Part shown: positions 58,044-64,000 of the stretch, piece after piece
Layout: every line of letters starts with the position of its first letter
Position numbering within the stretch: position 1 is the stretch's first letter
The notes under the pieces: generated by a model
Told to the model about the DNA's origin: nothing
The model's database searches: none
The model's input: only the letters and a program-made list of their open reading frames with translations
Position numbers and translations under genes: made by a program
Origin: Cricetomys ansorgei
Taxonomy: Eukaryota > Chordata > Mammalia > Rodentia > Nesomyidae
DNA length: 64,000 bases
Assembly: GCA_026225945.1 (NCBI GenBank)
Contig: JAMJFZ010000181.1
Span: 1,240,001 to 1,304,000, forward strand
Reading direction: 5' to 3'

Positions 58044-59192
58044 TTTGCTACAAAAGCATCCCGTCAATTACAAACACACTCTCCAGAGACAGCACAGTAT
58101 CGAGAGGAAATTTCTTCAAATGCTCACTAATAGTCAGCCACAAATTAAATTCCAAGGTGCATTATTTTCTTCCAGATCTCAAGTTGAGTAAATTTAGCCA
58201 GAAAGTCACTGCAGAAACACGAGAACATTTTTTTCTCTACAGTGCCAGACACCGTCAGTGCACAGTCATACACATACACATACACAGTCCGTTTTGTTTC
58301 TCTAAGGCTTTGAGGTTAAGGTGATGGGGCCATCTGTATGAGAAAACTTGACATTCGTGGAAATGTAGATTGTTTTTTTTGGATGTATACCATGTGGACT
58401 AAGGAAAAGTCTCTGCTACTGGAGCCTCAGAATCTTCATTTCAGTCTGTGGCCACCACAAGTGTTCACCCCTTTCTTTCTGCCTTGGCAGATCCTCCGTT
58501 TTCTGCTTCCACAGATACCCCACCTGAGGCAGCTTTTGCTGATTCCATTGTGCTTTGCAAGACTAGGAACTTGTAAAAGAAATGCAGTCATCTTGCTGGC
58601 AGAGGTTATGACTACCATTTAAAAAATAAATACCCATATTTGTAAGGTTTCTATCATAATTATTCTGTTTCAAAGTCTGAAAAGATGATGAGGGTGAAAA
58701 GATTCTGTCATTAAGAAACAGCTATTCATTAGGTAACAGAGACAGAATTGGAAGCGGATTAACTGCGCCAACAGAGTTCAGTTTTCTAAAAGTGCAATCA
58801 AAGATGAACAAGTGTGTTCTTCAAATTAAAAATGAATATATGCGATTTTTAAAGAGATTTTAAAATAATAGGGCAACCTGCAAACTGATGCTGAAAGCCT
58901 ACACCAGTTTGTGGAAAATACTATTGCTAATTAGAACCAAAGGGCAAACTTCACTTAATCATTTAACGCGTGCAGAAATTTTTAGTGTGGCAATTGTGTG
59001 CTTGTGTGTTTCTATAGAAGACGCTTCAGAAAGAAAGCTGACATACCCTACTCTATCTTAATGCTTTAGCAGGTTTTATCCTCTTATTATTTTGATTTGG
59101 TGTTGTCTCGTTAATTCTGTTACATTGGGTTTTACAAGAAAAAGTCTAGGGGGTTAAGGAGAAGTGATCAATGGAATGTAAAGAAATCAAAT
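57851..59192. other. intronic; (TG)n(TA)n at 58009-58043
   Basis: An AT-rich stretch with (TG)8 and (TA)10 is the only recognised element. Neither strand gives a MORC1-like exon. Confidence 0.5.
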
Positions 59193-59390
59193 CTAGCCGG
59201 TGCTGGTGGCACACGTTTTTAATCCCAACTCTTGGGAGGCAGAGGCAGGGGCAATCTCTGAGTTGGAGGCCAGCCTGGTTTACAGAATGAGTTCCAGGAC
59301 AGCCAGAGTTACAACAGAAAAACCCGGTCTCAAAAAAAAAAAAAAAAAGAAAAAGAAAAAGAAAAAGAAAAAAAGAAAGAAAGAAAATGA
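59193..59390 (+). mobile_element. B1 SINE, sense, with long A/G-rich tail
   Basis: 'tagccggtgctggtggcaca' to 'aacagaaaaacccggtctca', then a (A)n(GAAAA)n tail to about 59388. Full length and little diverged. Confidence 0.95.
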
Positions 59391-60239
59391 AATCAAACCT
59401 ATATAAAACTGACAAACGTAGGCTTATGCCTACATGATCACACATGACTGTGTGGCTGGGAGGTAATTTGACAATGTTTCTGAACTGTTAAAAAAAAAAA
59501 AAGCTAACGAAAATGAAGAACCTTAACAGACAAGAGGGGTGTGGGGTCTGGCTGATGGAGGAAAATGTCCAGGAGACAGAAGGAAGAAAGTGAGAGCTAG
59601 GGAGAGCGTTTAAGTCAGAGTAGGAGATCCCTGTGCTTTCCCAAGACAAGGGGAGAGCAGTCAGGGCTTTCACAAACACTAAAACCCCAACTCTGTCTCC
59701 TTTGAAGAGCGTTTAGGGCCATCTGATGACATGGAAGGCAGGCACTGTGTAAGGGTGCTCTGAAGAAGCAATTAAGAAATTCAGAGTTGAGAGTGATCCT
59801 AGTGAGACTTATGAGTGACCAGAAGACTCAAGGCTAAGGACCATCAAGAGGAGCGGGGTGGAGGGCAGCCCAGGAGACGGACTTTTTCTCAGGAGACTCA
59901 GGGAAGGAAGGATACTTAAGAGCAGTATGAGAGTGGAGCAGAAGGATGAATGGGAAAGAAGTTTTCTGATGTTTCAAGACCAGGCTGGCTTTGTACTCAC
60001 AGCACGAACCTGACTCGGCGGGGATGAAAGGTGTGCTCCACCACTGGGCTATAAGTTTTAATTGATAGGGAAAGCATCAGAGATACTCCTGACACAATTG
60101 TAGGTATAAATTGTAAGGAAGAGTATAGAATTTCACAGCCAGATATTTTTTAAGGAATGAAAGTAGAATTTGAGCAAAAAGCTCAAGTTAACCCATCACT
60201 GGAATTAGAAAGTAAAAGGGCGTGAATAAAATTAAGGAG
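59391..60239. other. intronic; truncated antisense B1 at 59972-60056
   Basis: 'caagaccaggctggctttgt' to 'gatgaaaggtgtgctccacc' is a short antisense B1. The rest is purine-rich and unassigned. Confidence 0.5.
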
Positions 60240-60388
60240 GGAGCCAGGCGATGCTGGCACATGGCTTTAATCCCAGCACTCGGGAGGCAGAGACAGGCGG
60301 ATCTCTGTGAGTTCGAGGCCAGCCTGGTCTACAGAGTGAGTTCCAGGACAGCCAGAGTTACAACAGAGAAATCTTGTCTCATAAAAAC

Positions 60389-60442
<54 letters not shown>

Positions 60443-60469
60443 TAAATAAATAAATAAAATTAAGGAAGG
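60225..60469 (+). mobile_element. B1 SINE, sense, with target-site duplication and (TAAG)n tail
   Basis: Body 'gagccaggcgatgctggcac' to 'acagagaaatcttgtctcat'. The tail is (TAAG)13 then (TAAA)n. The flanks AATAAAATTAAGGAGGG (60225-60241) and AATAAAATTAAGGAAGG (60453-60469) match at 16 of 17 bases and are the target-site duplication. The single mismatch and intact body mark a recent insertion. Confidence 0.96.
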
Positions 60470-62875
60470 AAGTGAGCGGGACTCAGGTGAGTGGGAGGAT
60501 TGCAACTCCAAATTCTTAAGGCTGTTTCATGCATCTTTACTAAAAGACAGGAAGTAATAGCCATTATAATATCAGCTATTTTCTGTTGGCTTCTCGATGG
60601 CTTCAAAATGTTCTGTTGGACCACAATTATTAACACTTTTATTCAAAACGAGACTGGAAATTCTGCCTTGCTTTTTCTGTATCCTGTGTCCTTTTGTAGA
60701 AACAACTCTGAAGTCAAAATAAAAGAGCGAAATTTATGAGACTTATAAAATGTCTGTTTACTCACAATTCTTGTTTAGTGATGTGGTTAGTAGGTCAGGT
60801 TCAATCCCATCACAATAAAACTGTATCACAAAGAATAGTTATCTTTAAGTTATTATTAAAATGTTGTAAACTCAAACAGTGTAATTGAGTCGTATATTGT
60901 AGCCAGGCTAGGCTCAGTTCATTTTGCCATATCAGTAATCAGTCTCATCATAGAGGGTTGCCAGCTCTCACTGAAAATGAATATACAGGACACCATGGAA
61001 AGTGTGTGCAAGGCGTGAGAGCATTGGCTTGGAGTATAGAATCTGTTAAGCTGTGCATGAAGAGTCGTCTCCTGACAGTGTTTCAGCCATGGAAAGATAA
61101 GCAGTATACTCTAGGATCACCGGTTTATCCTATAATTGTCAACTCTTCACTGAGCATCTGTTATACCCTAAGCATTGTGCTCTGTGCCACATATAAGAGA
61201 AGCAAGTTTGAAGTTCATTCTATTGCAATGCATCACTAACATGTGACTTTAAGACAGTTGCAACCAAAAGACATATACATTCATGAAGATAGATAGTATC
61301 ATGGTGGGCTTTGGGTGTAAATGTAGCTATAGATACACAGCATCTCTATTCTCTGAAAATCCTGTAAGAACAAGGCACACAGAGGACAGTGATACAAACT
61401 CCATTAAACTAAGAGAGATCTACCAAATATTTCTCGGGGTTGCCTTGAGGAGTCCAGATGTAACAGTAGATTCAAAGGACGAAGAAGAAAGCAGTTGAAG
61501 TGAGCACAGCAAGAGCAGAGCAAAAGAATCAGCACAGGTGAACCTGGAGATGGAAAAGCAATAGCCATTGTTTACAGTGGTGGAAGGGTATCTGAGATCC
61601 TGCCGGATGGATGCTGCTTAGCAGAAGTAGAATACGTGGTGTGCTTATGGAAGAACTTAAGAACTCACTGTTGATAGAGCAGCTGTTTGTGTTGGTATGA
61701 GAAGAGAAGTTTTGCTTGTGAAGAACTTGCTAGAATCTTACCTTCTACTCTACTTTTCTTGTGGGGACACTCTGGCCAAGGGCAATCTTGGAAAACCTAA
61801 CTCATAAAGATGTATTCTTTCAAAAAATGAACCAATGTAGCTTTTTTTAATGTAATTTTGTAGCCTTAAAACAAGGCAAATTAAAAAGTAAAAATCCATT
61901 ATCTACCATACTGTGTGAGAAGGAAAGTGACTGGTTGTACCTTAGTGACCTGGATCCAACAGTTGGGATGGATGCTTTTGGAACTGAGACTTGAAGAATC
62001 CATCTTTATGAGTCCTGTCCAATCCTGTCATCCTGCTAAACTCCCTTCATTCCAGAGCCTCCAATGTGGGCGTCCGTGATGATGGTCCACCAATCAGAAG
62101 AGGGCTGAGAAAATAACCAACTCAGATTTAAAAGGGTGTCTCTGAAAGTATCTGTAGGTGTGTTGTTAACAGCCCTGTGAATCCCAGAACAGTGAGCTGT
62201 AGATCTGCCAGACCTACATAGTGGGACCCTCTCTCAGAACAAAACAGCAGCAACAACAAAAACAGTAGCTAAAAACTACAACAAACCCCTGAGTGCTGAA
62301 AGAGTTCCCTTTTCAGAGGGAACACTTGCTCTCCCTCTCTCTAGCTTGCCTGGAGATACAGGAAGCTTCTATGCACTGGGCATAAGGCAACAGCTCAGTG
62401 AGGAGAGGCATATAGTAAGGGGCAGTTAACTCTCATCAGTTCACCTAAGCTGAGCTCAGTGCCCCCAGCAAGAAATGACACTTCAGCTCAGGATGCCCAC
62501 CCCCAAGCTCTGCAGGGAGAGAGCGGAGGGTCTCCAGAGAGGAGGAACAAGGGATTATGGGACACAGAGGCTGGACTTAGACAGGGCTTGGGCAAGTGGT
62601 ATCCTGAGGTTGCTCATAAAACATTCGATCTGTAGTGCTTATTAAAACACAGGGTGCCCTTGCACTACCAGATACCACCATAAGATTGACCATTCTTGCA
62701 GCAGAACTGAAGGCTTGTGGGTGAGGGGTGTAGTCGTGACACTTCTTTAAGAAAAGAAATGAATGAATGAATGAATGAATGAAAAATACTGAATGAATTT
62801 TACTCATAGGCCAACTGAAAGGTATTTGAAATATTAGAAAATATTAAAATTTACTTCAGTACTTTCTTCCCATAG
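60470..62875. other. intronic, mostly unassigned
   Basis: A B1-like fragment lies at about 62195-62285 ('gccagacctacatagtggga', 'aacaaaacagcagcaacaac') and a (GAAT)7 microsatellite at 62756-62784. Open frames of 60-93 codons at 60491-61498 have no MORC1 similarity. Confidence 0.5.
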
Positions 62876-62944
62876 ACATCCCAACTTATAGCCACAAGCA
62901 AGATCCCTGAGATCAAGTCCTCCTTCCTTTCTTCAAGACTCAAG
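62876..62944 (+). CDS. Morc1: Morc1 exon 9 of window (start of C-terminal region), predicted
   Basis: A 69-bp exon: acceptor tactttcttcccatag (good pyrimidine tract), donor gtgagt. It enters and leaves in phase 0, matching the end of exon 8, and gives 23 codons without a stop: TSQLIATSKIPEIKSSFLSS then RLK. It follows the GPQ end of exon 8, as expected for the low-complexity Ser-rich segment after the helix in rodent MORC1, and it resembles what I recall of the mouse protein there. The region evolves fast, so the homology is weaker than for the other exons. Splice quality and double phase fit carry the call. Confidence 0.75.
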
Positions 62945-62969
62945 GTGAGTAATTATAGCAGGATCCAGG

Positions 62970-63100
62970 ATCTGGAGAGATGGCTCGGCTGTTAAAAGCG
63001 TTGGTTGCTCTTCTGGCCTCTTGTGGGCACTGAATGCATATGATGCATAACACGCAAACAAGACATACATATACATAAAATAAAAGTAAAAGATTTTACA
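62970..63100 (+). mobile_element. B2 SINE, sense, internally deleted
   Basis: 'tctggagagatggctcggct', 'ttggttgctcttctggcctc' and an A-rich tail with AAATAAAA. The middle of the element, including most of the tRNA-like B box region, is missing. It starts about 25 bp after the donor of the exon at 62876-62944. Confidence 0.88.
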
Positions 63101-63439
63101 CCCTCAATATTTTAAATAAATATATAAAGTAGTATCCAGCCATTTGTGTTACATTTCCCATATGAAGAATATGCTTCATCAGTGACCAAATGTTCCTGTG
63201 GATTGTGAGGGTCACAGAATGAAGCATTAATAGATTTTAGCTGACGTTGTTTTCTTACTAGATTGATACCTGTTTATTGGCAGATAACTTACAAAATAAA
63301 ATATAAATAATATTTAGGTCACCCATTATCTTGTTGGTTGGGCATGACATAATACTAATTTTTAAAAATATTTTTCCAATAATTTCTATGCAATTAGTTT
63401 TATGGAGATATATTTACCTAGAAATACAATGCTTGTGTA

Positions 63440-63735
63440 TGTCTGTGCATTGTGTGCACATGCATGGCTGTGTGTTTATGTGGGGTGTACATGTGTGTGT
63501 AAGTATGCTTGCATGTTTGTAGAAACCAGAGGCTAGCTATAGATGTTGCCTCTCAGGCATCATCCATCTTGTTTTTTGTGACATTGTCCCTCACCTGGCC
63601 CTGAACTTGGAGATTAGGCAAGGCAGACTTATCAGCAAGATGAAGGCATCCACTAGTCTCCGCCTCCCCGACCCTGGGATTATAAACCACTGTATCCAGC
63701 TTTTTAAAGTGGGTTCATGGTGCTTGCATGGTAAG
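63440..63735 (-). mobile_element. B4-type SINE, antisense, diverged
   Basis: TG-rich start, a B1-like part ('ccctcacctggccctgaact', 'ctccgcctccccgaccctgg') and a decayed antisense head ('gtgcttgcatggtaagcact'). Confidence 0.65.
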
Positions 63736-63824
63736 CACTTTCTTGTTTTCTGAATTTGCTAAGTGTCACACAGTGTTACATTTCTCAATTTTATACTATC
63801 TAGGCTTGAATATAGGGCCAAATG

Positions 63825-64000
63825 TAATAACTTAACACCTGTAATATCAACATTAGGAGGCCAGAGGCAAAAGGATTTTTGTAAATTCAAGGCCAACCTA
63901 ACCTACCATTATTCTGCAGCCTGCCAGGGAGTACATGGTGAAGTTTCGTACATGCCTCTCCTACACACACACAGACACACGCACACTATAAAAATGAATT
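63825..64000 (+). mobile_element. diverged B1-like SINE and (CA)n at the right edge
   Basis: 'acacctgtaatatcaacatt', 'ggaggccagaggcaaaagga' and 'ttcaaggccaacctaaccta' are B1-like in sense. They are followed by a short CA run at 63963-63985 that reaches the window edge. Confidence 0.6.

Larger units (their letters stand above)
2283..62944 (+). other. Morc1: Morc1 gene segment (9 coding exons, 8 introns)
   Basis: The exons join into one open frame matching MORC1, a GHKL-type ATPase with a CW zinc finger. In mouse it is needed for male germ-cell development and for silencing of transposons (established knowledge). Every intron has GT...AG ends. Intron lengths in order are 1116, 2346, 8615, 4273, 24063, 1924, 3009 and 14358 bp, and all phases agree. 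The window contains only the middle of the protein: coiled-coil insert, C-terminal part of the transducer domain, CW finger, and the start of the poorly conserved tail. The ATP-binding exons must lie upstream and the C-terminal coiled coil downstream. MORC2 is the nearest paralogue, but phrases such as KSLLGAGVIGIVNIPLE and PSIPLGTM are MORC1-like. No in-frame stop or frameshift was found, so the gene looks functional. Confidence 0.95.

Noticed and set aside
1..64000. A previously undescribed gene system
   Set aside because: Apart from Morc1 and mobile elements, no cluster of co-oriented genes, conserved unknown frame or structured RNA is visible. The unusual signals are rearrangements and possible isoforms, not a new system.

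Overview
The window is non-coding-rich DNA from a muroid rodent. The evidence is many B1, B2, B3 and B4 SINEs, rodent hAT elements of the URR1 type, an ERVL provirus with MT2-like LTRs, L1 (Lx-type) fragments and long (CA)n, (CT)n and (TAAG)n tracts. I saw no swarm of rat-type ID elements. The encoded protein resembles mouse MORC1 but is clearly diverged from my recollection of it, so a muroid other than house mouse or rat (for example a cricetid) is plausible. The species cannot be fixed from sequence alone.

There is one recognisable host gene, Morc1, on the plus strand from end to end. Nine coding exons chain together in perfect phase (958 nt, 319 codons): 2283-2362, 3479-3549, 5896-5960, 14576-14719, 18993-19147, 43211-43339, 45264-45369, 48379-48517 and 62876-62944. 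They encode the coiled-coil insert, the second half of the transducer (S5-like) part of the ATPase module, the complete CW zinc finger and the start of the C-terminal region. The N-terminal GHKL ATP-binding exons and the C-terminal half lie outside the window. The last intron in view continues past the right edge.

Layout: 0-7.8 kb holds the first three exons and old repeats. 7.8-14.3 kb is a decayed ERVL provirus with a target-site duplication, a clipped 5' LTR, a scrambled pol with its integrase core inverted, a nested URR1 element and a nested solo LTR. 14.3-19.4 kb holds two exons separated by an antisense L1. 19.1-43.2 kb is one 24-kb intron, whose 30.7-39.9 kb part is largely antisense L1 broken by later insertions. 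43.2-48.5 kb holds the three exons of the CW finger, with a possible alternative terminal exon between the second and third. 48.5-62.9 kb is a repeat-rich intron ending in a 69-bp exon, with a B2 SINE just beyond its splice donor.

No tRNA, rRNA, CRISPR array, operon or other prokaryote-type system is present, and I see no second protein-coding gene. The most interesting signals are the candidate alternative last exon at 46.5-47.05 kb, the rearranged ERVL pol, and an ERVL LTR with a TATA box lying in sense 293 bp upstream of a Morc1 exon.
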